A stretch of 54,356 bases of DNA from Candidatus Berkelbacteria bacterium (GCA_016213365.1 JACRAP010000016.1:1-54356); one strand, 5' to 3'; positions 40,393 through 49,730 are shown, counted from the stretch's first letter. Translations and numbers: made by a program. Notes: generated from the letters alone by a model not told the origin.

Positions 40393-41244
40393 ATGTTACG
40401 CATAATTTTATGGGGCTTGGCCCTGATTTTATTAACATTAAATATTTTAATTTTTTCTGGTGTAATGCCGCTAGACAATATTCAGGTAGTTGAAGAAAAA
40501 ACTAATACCAAGCTCGCCGAACCGTATAACCAAACCCCAGAGGCAACAGAAAGTAAAAACGCCCAATTTTTTGTACCGATTTTAATGTATCACTATATTA
40601 AAGACTACAATAACCCAAGCGATCCGCTGGGTGTACAGTTAAGTGTTTCGCCAGCAACGCTTGAAAAGCAATTTGAGTTAATAAAAATACTCGGTTACCA
40701 ACCGATAACGCTTCAAGATTTTGCCGCAAAAAAATATACTAATAATTCAATCATACTTACTTTCGACGACGGTTATATCGACCATTACACCAACGCCCTG
40801 CCGCTACTTCAGAAATACAATTACAGGGCTTCGTTTTTTATCGTTAGCTCGTTTGTGGGGCGATCTGGCTATATGAACGCTAATCAAATTCAAGAGCTGG
40901 TTGATGCGGGAATGGAAGTGGGTGGCCACTCGATTAGTCATAAAAACCTAGCTAGTTTGAGTTTTGAAGATGCAATTTATGACATTAGTACCAGTATCCG
41001 TAATCGGGAATTAGTTTTTGCTTATCCATCTGGAAAATACTCCGAGCAGACACTTGATATCGTTAGTTCGCTTGGTATCGTCGCTTCTGTTACTACAAAC
41101 CTGGGTGTTGCAACCGAAAAAAGCAACTTGCAAGAGTTACCGCGAATTCGAGTTAAGGAATACACAGACTTAACTAAGCGCATTAACGAAGAAATCGCTA
41201 TAGCCAAAAGCACACTCAAACCTTCCCAGAGAAGTAAAGATTAG
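40393..41244 (+). CDS. Polysaccharide deacetylase family protein
   Basis: VPILMYHYI, SIILTFDDGYIDHYTNALPLL, GGHSISHKNL, FAYPSGKY. Confidence 0.9.
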   Translation: MLRIILWGLALILLTLNILIFSGVMPLDNIQVVEEKTNTKLAEPYNQTPEATESKNAQFFVPILMYHYIKDYNNPSDPLGVQLSVSPATLEKQFELIKILGYQPITLQDFAAKKYTNNSIILTFDDGYIDHYTNALPLLQKYNYRASFFIVSSFVGRSGYMNANQIQELVDAGMEVGGHSISHKNLASLSFEDAIYDISTSIRNRELVFAYPSGKYSEQTLDIVSSLGIVASVTTNLGVATEKSNLQELPRIRVKEYTDLTKRINEEIAIAKSTLKPSQRSKD

Positions 41245-41261
41245 GTAGAATTACCCTAGTA

Positions 41262-41300
41262 GCGCTCGTAGCTTTTCGCCGGCTGGCGAAGGTAGAGCAC
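41262..41300 (+). repeat. tRNA-Val 5' fragment interrupted by a hairpin
   Basis: gcgctcgtagct + tttcgccggctggcgaa + ggtagagcac; compare tRNA-Val gcgctcgtagct-cagc-ggtagagcac at 41307-41332. Confidence 0.85.
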
Positions 41301-41306
41301 TATCTT

Positions 41307-41378
41307 GCGCTCGTAGCTCAGCGGTAGAGCACTTCCTTGACGTGGAAGGGGTCTTCAGTTCGATCCTGAACGGGCGCA
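41307..41378 (+). tRNA. tRNA-Val(GAC)
   Basis: Acceptor gcgctcg/cgggcgc; anticodon stem cttcc/ggaag with loop ttGACgt; T-loop TTCGATC. Confidence 0.94.
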
Positions 41379-41485
41379 CATGAAAGGAGAAATAAGGATC
41401 GAACAGTTCGATATCGAGCGAAGCATTGCTAAGCGAGATATCCCAGCAAAGATTTTGCTGGGATCCTGAACGGGCGCACATGAAA
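41362..41485 (+). repeat. 24-bp direct repeat of the tRNA-Val 3' end flanking a hairpin-rich spacer
   Basis: gatcctgaacgggcgcacatgaaa at 41362-41385 and 41462-41485 (period 100 nt); hairpins 41398-41412 and 41440-41464. Confidence 0.9.
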
Positions 41486-42052
41486 AACACAACCATAATT
41501 ATCGGTGTAATTATATTAATAATCGGTGGGTTCTTATTGTTCCCTAAAAATAATAGCGAAGGAGAAAAAAGAAATATGTCAGATCCAACAACGTTCGAAA
41601 AAATATCGGCAACTTCAGCGGTAATAAAAACCGAAAAAGGCAACATTGCGATTGAACTTTACCCACAAGACGCACCAAAAACCGTAACCAATTTTGCAAC
41701 GCTCGCAAAAAACGGCTACTACAACACTTTAACTTTTCACCGTGTTGAGGCCGGATTTGTAATTCAGGGCGGCGACCCTAACGGCAACGGAACCGGTGGT
41801 GTATCTGTTTACGGCAACAAATTTGAAGACGAACTCGACCCAAAAACCGAATCCTATAAAAACGGTTACAAAGAAGGCGTAGTTGCGATGGCCAACGCCG
41901 GCCCAAATACTAACGGCAGTCAATTCTTTATAATGCTTGCCGACAATCCGCTTCAAAACGCTTATACGATTTTCGGAAAAGTAATTAGCGGAATAGATGT
42001 TGTAAAAAAGATTGAAGTTGGCGATAAGATATTAACGATCGAAGTTAAATAA
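41480..42052 (+). CDS. Peptidyl-prolyl cis-trans isomerase, cyclophilin type, TM anchored
   Basis: GNIAIELYPQDAPKTVTNFATLAKNGYYNTLTFHRVEAGFVIQGGDPNGNGTGG. ATG 41480 preferred over track start 41426, which lies in the repeat. Confidence 0.92.
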   Translation: MKNTTIIIGVIILIIGGFLLFPKNNSEGEKRNMSDPTTFEKISATSAVIKTEKGNIAIELYPQDAPKTVTNFATLAKNGYYNTLTFHRVEAGFVIQGGDPNGNGTGGVSVYGNKFEDELDPKTESYKNGYKEGVVAMANAGPNTNGSQFFIMLADNPLQNAYTIFGKVISGIDVVKKIEVGDKILTIEVK

Positions 42053-42070
42053 TTACTACTAGAAACTACT

Positions 42071-42099
42071 AGAAAAGGAGCAAGTTTTGCTCCTTTTCT
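42071..42099. terminator. bidirectional intrinsic terminator between convergent genes
   Basis: agaaaaggagcaa gtt ttgctccttttct, 13-bp perfect arms. Confidence 0.8.
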
Positions 42100-42125
42100 G
42101 CTATCACTATATATTTTGCGCGTAA

Positions 42126-42821
42126 TTACTTCTTTTTCACGGCAATTTTGGTAGTTTTTGGTTTTGCCGGCTCAACTTTTGGCGCAACGATTGTTAGCGT
42201 ACCGTTTTCGAGTTTGGCCTCAACTTTTTCTTCCACAATCGGCGAAGCAAAACGGATCGAACGGCTAAATTCGCTGTGTTGCCATTCTCTACGAACGGCG
42301 CTTTTGCCGTCTTTTCGCTCTTCGTGTTTCTTATTTCCAGACACGGTTAAAGTATCTTCGGTCATCTCGATCGTTAAATCTTCGTCGGAGTAACCTGGCA
42401 CTTGAAACTCGATTTCGTACTCTTTCTCATTCTCGTGAATATTCATCGCTCCAACGGTTGTACCAAGCGCTCGCGTCCAATCGCCGCGACCAAAGGTTCG
42501 CTCAACCATATCGTTCATCTCTTCCTGCATTCGATCGATCGCCTGAAACGGGCTCCATGGTGTTAGCTGCATGTTCTGCTCACCTCCTTTCTCGATATTA
42601 TTGTTTTCTAATCGTGTTATTTTAATCCCCTCCACTAATTGCTCGATTGGGCAGTTAAAAAATTCCATCAACGCCAATAATACCGGTGAACTTGGCAGAT
42701 ACTCGCCGCGTTCTAGCGAGATAATCGATTGGCGCGATAAATTCAGGGCTTGTGCCAACTCTTCTTGGCTTAAATCGCTGGCAGTCCGTAATTCGCGCAA
42801 CAGTAATCGAATTTTTGTCAT
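42126..42821 (-). CDS. HTH (XRE/Cro) domain in frame with Hsp20/alpha-crystallin domain
   Basis: LRELRTASDLSQEELAQALNLSRQSIISLERGEYLPS then YEIEFQVPGYSDEDLTIEMTEDTLTVSGNKKHE. Nested SD and ATG at 42572 could give Hsp20 alone (148 aa). Confidence 0.88.
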   Translation of the reverse strand: MTKIRLLLRELRTASDLSQEELAQALNLSRQSIISLERGEYLPSSPVLLALMEFFNCPIEQLVEGIKITRLENNNIEKGGEQNMQLTPWSPFQAIDRMQEEMNDMVERTFGRGDWTRALGTTVGAMNIHENEKEYEIEFQVPGYSDEDLTIEMTEDTLTVSGNKKHEERKDGKSAVRREWQHSEFSRSIRFASPIVEEKVEAKLENGTLTIVAPKVEPAKPKTTKIAVKKK

Positions 42822-42934
42822 TTTATTCTTTAAATGTAAAGCTAACTTTACATAATGTCAATATAGATCTGAAACACTCAACCGTAAAAACTTGTGCGGT
42901 AGACAGAAACAAATAATTACAGCATTCTATATAT

Positions 42935-44140
42935 ATGAAGAAACACTGGATCTGGATTATTATCGGCGTAGTTGTTGCCTTAATAATAACTTTAATAATC
43001 TTAAACCGAAAAAGTGACAGCGTTGAAACACCTAAGGGAACAAACACTACGCAATCACCTTCAACAACAATTTCTAGTGCAGTGCAAGCAGGAAAGCTGT
43101 TATCCAATAATAAATGCACCGGTGAAGGTGCTGGGGTATTAACTCAGCTGCCGATGAAACAAAGCGATTACGCTATGATTTTACCGTATGGGCTAATGGT
43201 AGGGGGACATGTAACGCCGATCGATCACCAGTATTTCTCGCCAACAGTTTTTAACTCACCGCGCGACACTTACCCAGTTTACGCAATGGCAGACTCGGTA
43301 ATTACCGATATTCAGCCCCGCACTAACGATCGTGGTACCGAATACCGTTTTGTTTTTACGATGAGTTGTACTTTTTTCTATTATTACGATTTAGTAACAA
43401 GTCTAGCTCCAGACATTAAAGCTGCTTACGAAAAAAAGAATTTAAACTATAAAGTTAAAGCCGGACAATTAGTTGGTAGAATTGGAGGGCAAACGCTAGA
43501 TTTTGCGGTTTGGGATACCACAAAGCCATTGAAAAATTTTATTAATCCAAGCAGTTACTCGGGCGAGGCGTGGAAAATTTACACCGCCGATCCGCTCGAT
43601 TATTATTCTTCGGAAGTCAAGAAAAATGCGCTTGCAAAATATATTCGAACTATCAAACCAGTTTCCGGCAGAATAGATTACGACATCGACGGCAAAATAA
43701 TCGGTAACTGGTTTATAAAAGATTCGGACGGTTACACCGGTACGGGAGAAAATCAAAACGAGTATTGGGGTGGACATTTAGCGATCGCTCCAGAATATAT
43801 TGATAATTCAGCTACGATAATTTCTTTTGGGAGTTGGAATTCGGGCGACGCTAAGCAATTTGCGGTAAAAAATCCTCTTGATCCAGCCAAAATCGGAGTT
43901 GCAGACGGAATTGTTCGCTACGAAATTTATGGTTATTACTTTGTAAAAAAAGACGGTTCGCGCTGGGATAATATGACGCATACCTTTGATCCGAAACTGA
44001 AAATTAGCAATCAGGAATTTGGTGGGTGTGTTTTATTGCAACTAATAGAGACTCGAAAATTGAAGGTTGAACAATTCCCCAAAAAAAAGTGTACAGAAAA
44101 GTTGGTATTTACAAGCGCTTCAAAGATATACACGAGATAA
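42935..44140 (+). CDS. Membrane-anchored protein with degenerate M23/biotinyl-like hybrid fold
   Basis: N-terminal TM; YPVYAMADSVITDIQPRTND..., KVKAGQLVGRIGGQTLDFAVWD. Confidence 0.55.
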   Translation: MKKHWIWIIIGVVVALIITLIILNRKSDSVETPKGTNTTQSPSTTISSAVQAGKLLSNNKCTGEGAGVLTQLPMKQSDYAMILPYGLMVGGHVTPIDHQYFSPTVFNSPRDTYPVYAMADSVITDIQPRTNDRGTEYRFVFTMSCTFFYYYDLVTSLAPDIKAAYEKKNLNYKVKAGQLVGRIGGQTLDFAVWDTTKPLKNFINPSSYSGEAWKIYTADPLDYYSSEVKKNALAKYIRTIKPVSGRIDYDIDGKIIGNWFIKDSDGYTGTGENQNEYWGGHLAIAPEYIDNSATIISFGSWNSGDAKQFAVKNPLDPAKIGVADGIVRYEIYGYYFVKKDGSRWDNMTHTFDPKLKISNQEFGGCVLLQLIETRKLKVEQFPKKKCTEKLVFTSASKIYTR

Positions 44141-44195
44141 ATTTTAATTATTAGCAGTAATAACTATTTTTCTCTATTTGTGTTATATCGTAGTA

Positions 44196-44585
44196 ATGGC
44201 AAAGTTTGAGGGAAAGGAAAAGTTGGTTCGGGACAGGATTCCTGAGCTGATAAAAGCGCGTGGAGGTCGGTGTAAGTTTAGAATTGCAGACGAGAACGAA
44301 GCCGAAGGGCTACTACTACACAAGCTTAACGAAGAGCTTGTGGAATTGGCGGATGCGAAAACAGACGAGGATCGTAAGGCAGAGATGGGGGATGTGCTTG
44401 ATGTTGTGGATGAGCTTGCGTTAAGGGGGTTGGTGAATTCCAGCGAAATAGGCAAAGCGATACGGCTTGTTGCGCAAATATCGCTGCGATATGGAATAGA
44501 TACTGCAGAGATTGACAAGGTTAGGGCGAAAAAGACACAAACCAACGGCGGTTTTAAGAAGCTTGTCGTTCTAACAGCGTGGTAG
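44196..44585 (+). CDS. MazG-like nucleotide pyrophosphohydrolase
   Basis: EKLVRDRIPELIKARGGRC, LHKLNEELVELADAKTDEDRKAEMGDVLDVVDEL. ATG 44196 preferred. Confidence 0.8.
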   Translation: MAKFEGKEKLVRDRIPELIKARGGRCKFRIADENEAEGLLLHKLNEELVELADAKTDEDRKAEMGDVLDVVDELALRGLVNSSEIGKAIRLVAQISLRYGIDTAEIDKVRAKKTQTNGGFKKLVVLTAW

Positions 44586-44620
44586 AGCCCAAGTGAGGAT
44601 GAATAGTCGCTATTTCAGCC

Positions 44621-44638
44621 GCGGCCCGCAAGGGCCGC
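44621..44638 (+). terminator. possible terminator hairpin downstream of the MazG-like gene
   Basis: gcggccc-gcaa-gggccgc followed by a short T-rich stretch attctttcatt. Confidence 0.5.
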
Positions 44639-44746
44639 ATTCTTTCATTATCATCTTGGTAGGAATTAGTACCGATTTGGTATAGATTTACGCATTGCCA
44701 AAATTTATATATGTTAAATAAATAAGTTAATTAAACAGGAGGCATA

Positions 44747-44908
44747 ATGAGTATAGTAGAAGAGTCAGAATTTAAGGGTAACGCTATGATTGTGTTAAAA
44801 AACGACGAAGAAGATAAGTATCCGTTTCAGTTCGGCGTTAAAAAAGCTAAGCTAATTTTAGAAAATATAGAAGCGATTAAGTCTTTCGTAGATAAAAACG
44901 ACAAGTAA
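44747..44908 (+). CDS. small hypothetical protein (53 aa), absent from the ORF track
   Basis: SD acaggagg, ATG 44747: MSIVEESEFKGNAMIVLKNDEEDKYPFQFGVKKAKLILENIEAIKSFVDKNDK*. Confidence 0.75.
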   Translation: MSIVEESEFKGNAMIVLKNDEEDKYPFQFGVKKAKLILENIEAIKSFVDKNDK

Positions 44909-44909
44909 T

Positions 44910-44963
44910 TTACTCGAATCGCAGGGCTTCAACCGGATTTTTACGGGCGGCCCGCATTGCGAT
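44910..44963 (-). pseudogene. C-terminal remnant of a MacB/LolC-type ABC permease
   Basis: Minus-strand translation IAMRAARKNPVEALRFE* preceded directly by an in-frame stop; matches the family C-terminus (xxRAARxxPxEALRxE). Confidence 0.65.
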
Positions 44964-44984
44964 TTAAGCTCTAGCGTTACAACG

Positions 44985-46922
44985 CTATCTTACCTTAACT
45001 GTAACCGTAGCTGAAGTACCGACGTTGAGCGCTATATCATATGCTTTTGCTGATAACGAGTAGTTCGAGCCCGATAATTTTGCAACATTAAAATTAAACT
45101 GGTAAGGGCTTGTTGTTGAACTTGCTTGAATAACGCCGTTAACGTAAAACTCTACCCTTCCAACAGCAACATTATCAGTGGCAGAAACTAATACTTTTGC
45201 GTTACCTTTTAATGTTTCGCCCGATTTTGGTGAGATAATTGAGACTTGTGGTGCGATCGTGTCTGTATTGGTTTGGTTGGCTACGTTAACAGATATATTA
45301 CTACTTGTTCCGATATTGCCCGAAGTATCGTAAGCAACGGTTTTTAGGATGTGAAATCCGTTGGTGTATTTTGTAGTATCCCAATTCACCTGAAACGGCG
45401 AAAGCTGATCGATCGCAATGGAAGTATTATCAACGTAAAACACAACTCGAGCAATTGCCACGTTATCTGTTGAGTTTGCAACTATTTGAACACTTTCAGA
45501 AACAGTTGATCCGTTTGCTGGGGAAGTAATTGTAGTCGTAGGTGCAGTTGTATCGCTTAGTATATCGCTTGGGTTAAATAGTTTTATTATTGTAGGTTCG
45601 TCGCCAACTTTAATCGTATGAATATTAGCAGAGCTTAAAGAAAATTGGATACTCGGGCTGATCAACGGCCTGAACACCTCGGCGTTAAACGATTTTGTGA
45701 GATTTATTGTTACGTCTTGAGGGGTATAGCCATTTCTGGAATCGACTTCGTTCCAAAGCACTAAATAATAACTGCCGTCGCGTTTTTGCAGTAAGGTTTG
45801 GTGCAAAGTTGATGGCCCGGTAATGGTCATATCAAGCGGCGTTGTTGAGAAATAAGTTCCTGGGTCGGAAAGGATTTTGTTGATATTTGTAATTCCCGTA
45901 AAAGCCGGTTTATTTGTACCGTCGGTGTTCACAAGCCCCCAGTAATAGCTAAGTTGATTTGGAGTAAACTCCGGCCAAACGTTGAATTCGTATAAATAAG
46001 TACGCTTTACGCCGCGATTAAATGTCTCAAATAACCTTCTGGTTAGATATTTTCCGCCGACCTCGTCGGTTAAAATTCGTGCTTTTAAATACGGGTCGGT
46101 TACTATCGATAGGTCTTTTGTTGTCGCTACGCCAGTTTCGGTGATGATAACTGGTTTGCTTGGATAGGGTTTAGTGAATTCGGCGATATCCGAATCCAAA
46201 TTGCATAAATTTGACATATTGGGAGTAGTTACCGACTCCCAATAATCGTGGCAGTACCAGTGAATATTGGCGTAATCAACGTAGTTTTCGATCGGTCCGG
46301 CGCTGTTCAGCTTATCTGCAGAGCCGTAGGCAATAATTGTTGGCGACAAAACACTTATACTTGTCGTTTGAGTATCGCCTTTCATTTTTAAGTAAAAATC
46401 TCGGGTGTACTCGTAAAGCCAAGTCGTCCAAGAGTCAGGCGGTTGGTTCCCGCCCCAAACGAGTTTAGGGTGATTGTATTCGTTCGGTCCCTCAACCGAA
46501 GTAATATTTATGCCCCGATTTAAATGATCTTTAATTTGCGAGTGCGTAGTATTGATATCCGGAAGATGATTTTCAGAATTTGTTACTAAGTTCGGGGCAA
46601 GATTTAGTTTTATCCCTTGATTTGACATTTTTATCATCGCTAGCTTTAGATATTCGTACGGTGCGATGTGCTCCCGGACATGACGGATACCAGATTCCTT
46701 AAGTTTAGGTAAAAGTATCGTGTCGACACTATTAACATGGAAGCTATTATCCAAGTGAACATTTACGCCGATCGAGTCAACAAAACTATCCGCCATCCTT
46801 GGCTGGTATGTAATTATTTCTGTTGCGGCCTGAAATCGACTAAAGTAGTAAAGTATTGCCAGTAATATCCCAATTACCACCCCACCGGCTACTAAATTTC
46901 GTAAATTTTGTTTACTGTGCAT
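44985..46922 (-). CDS. Clan GH-A-like glycoside hydrolase with two C-terminal Ig-like domains, membrane anchored
   Basis: SVEGPNEYN (acid/base) and PVIITETGVA (nucleophile); two repeats of APxxxIxSPxxGxTxxxxxxVxAxxTDNVAxxRVxFYVxxxxI. Confidence 0.75.
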   Translation of the reverse strand: MHSKQNLRNLVAGGVVIGILLAILYYFSRFQAATEIITYQPRMADSFVDSIGVNVHLDNSFHVNSVDTILLPKLKESGIRHVREHIAPYEYLKLAMIKMSNQGIKLNLAPNLVTNSENHLPDINTTHSQIKDHLNRGINITSVEGPNEYNHPKLVWGGNQPPDSWTTWLYEYTRDFYLKMKGDTQTTSISVLSPTIIAYGSADKLNSAGPIENYVDYANIHWYCHDYWESVTTPNMSNLCNLDSDIAEFTKPYPSKPVIITETGVATTKDLSIVTDPYLKARILTDEVGGKYLTRRLFETFNRGVKRTYLYEFNVWPEFTPNQLSYYWGLVNTDGTNKPAFTGITNINKILSDPGTYFSTTPLDMTITGPSTLHQTLLQKRDGSYYLVLWNEVDSRNGYTPQDVTINLTKSFNAEVFRPLISPSIQFSLSSANIHTIKVGDEPTIIKLFNPSDILSDTTAPTTTITSPANGSTVSESVQIVANSTDNVAIARVVFYVDNTSIAIDQLSPFQVNWDTTKYTNGFHILKTVAYDTSGNIGTSSNISVNVANQTNTDTIAPQVSIISPKSGETLKGNAKVLVSATDNVAVGRVEFYVNGVIQASSTTSPYQFNFNVAKLSGSNYSLSAKAYDIALNVGTSATVTVKVR

Positions 46923-46951
46923 TAATATAATACTAACACAGTTACTAACAA

Positions 46952-46980
46952 TTGACTTTTACTAAATTTTATGGTATAAA
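46952..46980 (+). promoter_or_regulatory. sigma70-type promoter of tmRNA
   Basis: TTGACT - 17 nt - TATAAA, 9 nt before the tmRNA 5' end. Confidence 0.8.
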
Positions 46981-46989
46981 TCGGTCATT

Positions 46990-47373
46990 GGGCCTGTTAT
47001 GGCTTCGACGGGAACGTTTACAACTAAATTGGCAAGCGGACGTATCTGCCTTAGAGTACACCAAATACGTGCAAACGCATTTGAAAATGCAAAAGCTCGC
47101 GTAGCAAACTTGTTTGCTGCTCCTGCATTTGCGCCAGCAGTAGCTTAACAGCTCACTGCCGTCTTGTTGCTTGACTCCTACTGGAGTAGCAAGGCGTCAT
47201 ATTAGTAGGATAGGAGTTCGGCCCAATTCGACCAAATTCCAAAATTAAGAATTTGCCTCGGTGTGTGTTTTGTTTGTTTTAAGCCCACCGAATAAGATTT
47301 AAACAACCTACGCTTGTAGAAGATTTAGTTCGTTCGTTTTCGGACAGCGGTTCGACTCCGCTCAGGTCCACCA
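46990..47373 (+). ncRNA. ssrA: transfer-messenger RNA (tmRNA)
   Basis: gggcctgttATGGCTTCGACGGGAAC 5' end, GGTTCGACTCCGCTCAGGTCCACCA 3' end; tag frame 47071-47148 ANAFENAKARVANLFAAPAFAPAVA*. Confidence 0.95.
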
Positions 47374-47376
47374 AAA

Positions 47377-49617
47377 TTATATCCTGCTTCTTTTAAGTAA
47401 TAACGAATTCAATACAACTGAAATAGAGCTGGCTGCCATTGCGGCAGAGGCGAATATTGGACTTAATAGAATTCCCCAAACTGGAAACAAAACTCCAGCG
47501 GCCACGGGAATCAATAACGTGTTATAGCCAAAAGCCCAAATCAAGTTCATTTTTATTGTCCGCATTGTTTGGCGGCTTAAACGGATAGCGGTGGCAAGAC
47601 TGCGCAAATCCTTGTTAATTAGGGTGATATCGGCGGCTTCGATAGCTACGTCGGTTCCCGATCCCATCGCAATGCCGTTATCAGCCGCGGCCAGCGCTGG
47701 CGCGTCGTTAATGCCGTCGCCGACCATGGCGACGTGCAAACCCCGCTGTTGAAGTTTGCGAATTTCGGCTTCTTTATCTTGTGGCAACACTTCCGCTAAC
47801 ACATCACCTGGTTCAATTCCCGCTTCTTTGGCAATAGCTTGGGCGACTCGCTGATTATCGCCCGTAATCATAAATACACGCAGACCCAAGGAACGTAGCT
47901 CTTTAACAGCATCTTTGGAAGTGGGACGGATCGTATCCGCCACCGCGACGATACCAGTTGCCGTATTATTAATACCCACAAGCATAGCCGTTTTACCTTC
48001 TGTTTCTAATCTTTCCATTTCCTTCTCCTGTTCATTGGAGAGTGCGATACCTGTTTGTATGAATAGTTTTCGGTTGCCAATTACAATTGTTTCTTGGCCT
48101 ACTTTTGCTCGAACACCGTGGCCGGAAATTGCCTCGAAATCAGTAGCTTTAAGTAGCTCAATCTTTTTGTCGTTAGTACCGTTAACTATTGCAGTTGCCA
48201 GCGAGTGTTCGGATAAACTTTCGACACCAGCGGTTTTGGCTAGAAGCTCTTTTTCAGTTCCGAGCCATGTTACCACATCAGTTAAAAGCGGTTCGCCGTT
48301 GGTTAGCGTTCCGGTCTTATCAAAAACAATCGCGTTAACTTTATAGGCGGTTTCGAGCGACTCGGCATTTTTTATTAAGATGCCCTTTTCAGCTCCCCGT
48401 CCAGTTCCAACCATAATTGCCGTTGGTGTTGCTAAACCCATCGCGCACGGACAAGCGATAATTAATACTGTCACCATAGTTAGGAGCGAATAGGTTAGTT
48501 GTGGGGCGGGGCCAAAAACGTACCAAACTACAAAGGTTGCGATCGCAATCATAATAACAATCGGTACAAAATACGACGAAATTAAATCTACTAACCGCTG
48601 AATAGGAGCTTTGGATCCTTGTGCTTCTTCAACAAGTTTAATAATTTGCGCCAACATCGTTTCTGAACCGACTTTTTCAGCTACGAATGTAAAACTACCG
48701 GTCTTGTTGATAGTTGCGCCGATCACAGTGTCGCCGACTTTTTTTGTGACAGGGATAGATTCACCGGTCACCATCGATTCATCAACGCTAGAAGTCCCTT
48801 CGATTAACTTGCCGTCGACAGGGATTTTCTCGCCAGGTCGAACTAGTATTTTATCGCCGTGAATAACCTGTTCTATCGGCAAATCTAACTCCTTGCCGCC
48901 ACGGATTACACGAGCAGTTTTTGCCTGCAGGTTCATCAGTTTTTTAATTGCCTGACTCGTGCGCTTTTTAGCCACTGCTTCCAGGTATCTTCCCAATAGA
49001 ATTAAGGTGATAACAATAACTGAAACATCAAAGTACGGCATAGTTTCGACGCCAAGCGCCCCCAAGGATCCCGGGAAGAAGGCAATAAACGCCGAATAGA
49101 GGTAGGCGACACTGGTTCCCAAGGCAATCAAGGTATCCATATTGGCGTTGCGATGAATCAGGGATTTCCAGGTGCTGGTGTAAAATTGCCAACCGGCCCA
49201 GAACTGAATCGGTGTGGCTAACAGTAGTTGAAAATAAAAGTTTTTAATAATCGCTGGCGCAAAATCAATTAATCCCGGGAGCGTTCCCCACATTACAATT
49301 AGCCCAACGATAGCCCCGGCAATGATTTTTGGTTTGAGGAGTTTTAATTCTCTTTCGCGCATCATTTCTTGGTGGTCGTGGTGCATGTCAGCGGCTTTAA
49401 CGGCTTTATAACCAGTCCGATTGACCGCTTCTTCTAAATCGGCTCTTTTAGAGATGTTTTGATCATAGGTAACAACTGCCTTACCAGTCGCTAAATTGAC
49501 GTTCGCTTCTTGGACACCCGGTACTTTATTAAGAGAGCGCTCGATCATGTGAACACAACTGGCGCAGTGCATACCGTCGATATCTATCACTTCCTTTTTA
49601 GTTTCAATTTGACGCAT
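47377..49617 (-). CDS. copA: Copper-translocating P1B-type ATPase
   Basis: HMA motif GMHCASC, CPC ([19 protein letters not shown]), [25 protein letters not shown]. Confidence 0.95.
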   Translation of the reverse strand: MRQIETKKEVIDIDGMHCASCVHMIERSLNKVPGVQEANVNLATGKAVVTYDQNISKRADLEEAVNRTGYKAVKAADMHHDHQEMMRERELKLLKPKIIAGAIVGLIVMWGTLPGLIDFAPAIIKNFYFQLLLATPIQFWAGWQFYTSTWKSLIHRNANMDTLIALGTSVAYLYSAFIAFFPGSLGALGVETMPYFDVSVIVITLILLGRYLEAVAKKRTSQAIKKLMNLQAKTARVIRGGKELDLPIEQVIHGDKILVRPGEKIPVDGKLIEGTSSVDESMVTGESIPVTKKVGDTVIGATINKTGSFTFVAEKVGSETMLAQIIKLVEEAQGSKAPIQRLVDLISSYFVPIVIMIAIATFVVWYVFGPAPQLTYSLLTMVTVLIIACPCAMGLATPTAIMVGTGRGAEKGILIKNAESLETAYKVNAIVFDKTGTLTNGEPLLTDVVTWLGTEKELLAKTAGVESLSEHSLATAIVNGTNDKKIELLKATDFEAISGHGVRAKVGQETIVIGNRKLFIQTGIALSNEQEKEMERLETEGKTAMLVGINNTATGIVAVADTIRPTSKDAVKELRSLGLRVFMITGDNQRVAQAIAKEAGIEPGDVLAEVLPQDKEAEIRKLQQRGLHVAMVGDGINDAPALAAADNGIAMGSGTDVAIEAADITLINKDLRSLATAIRLSRQTMRTIKMNLIWAFGYNTLLIPVAAGVLFPVWGILLSPIFASAAMAASSISVVLNSLLLKRSRI

Positions 49618-49730
49618 TAATGATGGTGCTCCTCGTTATTATTTCGGTCTTTTTTGCCTAAGAAAAACCAATAAGTTAAGAAAATTAACAATAATCCTAC
49701 TGCGATAACAATTATTTTGTCGCTAGACAT
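49617..49730 (-). CDS. 37-aa single-TM protein with His-rich C-terminus, absent from the ORF track
   Basis: [37 protein letters not shown], overlaps both copA start and HMA-gene stop. Confidence 0.7.
   Translation of the reverse strand: MSSDKIIVIAVGLLLIFLTYWFFLGKKDRNNNEEHHH

Noticed and set aside
41251-41646. 131-aa minus-strand ORF
   Set aside because: Spans tRNA-Val, its repeats and the cyclophilin start on the opposite strand; no coding support.
42823-43119. 98-aa minus-strand ORF
   Set aside because: Overlaps the start of the 42935 gene and has no domain or RBS support.
47915-48346. 143-aa plus-strand ORF
   Set aside because: Antisense to copA; Ser/Val-rich shadow translation.
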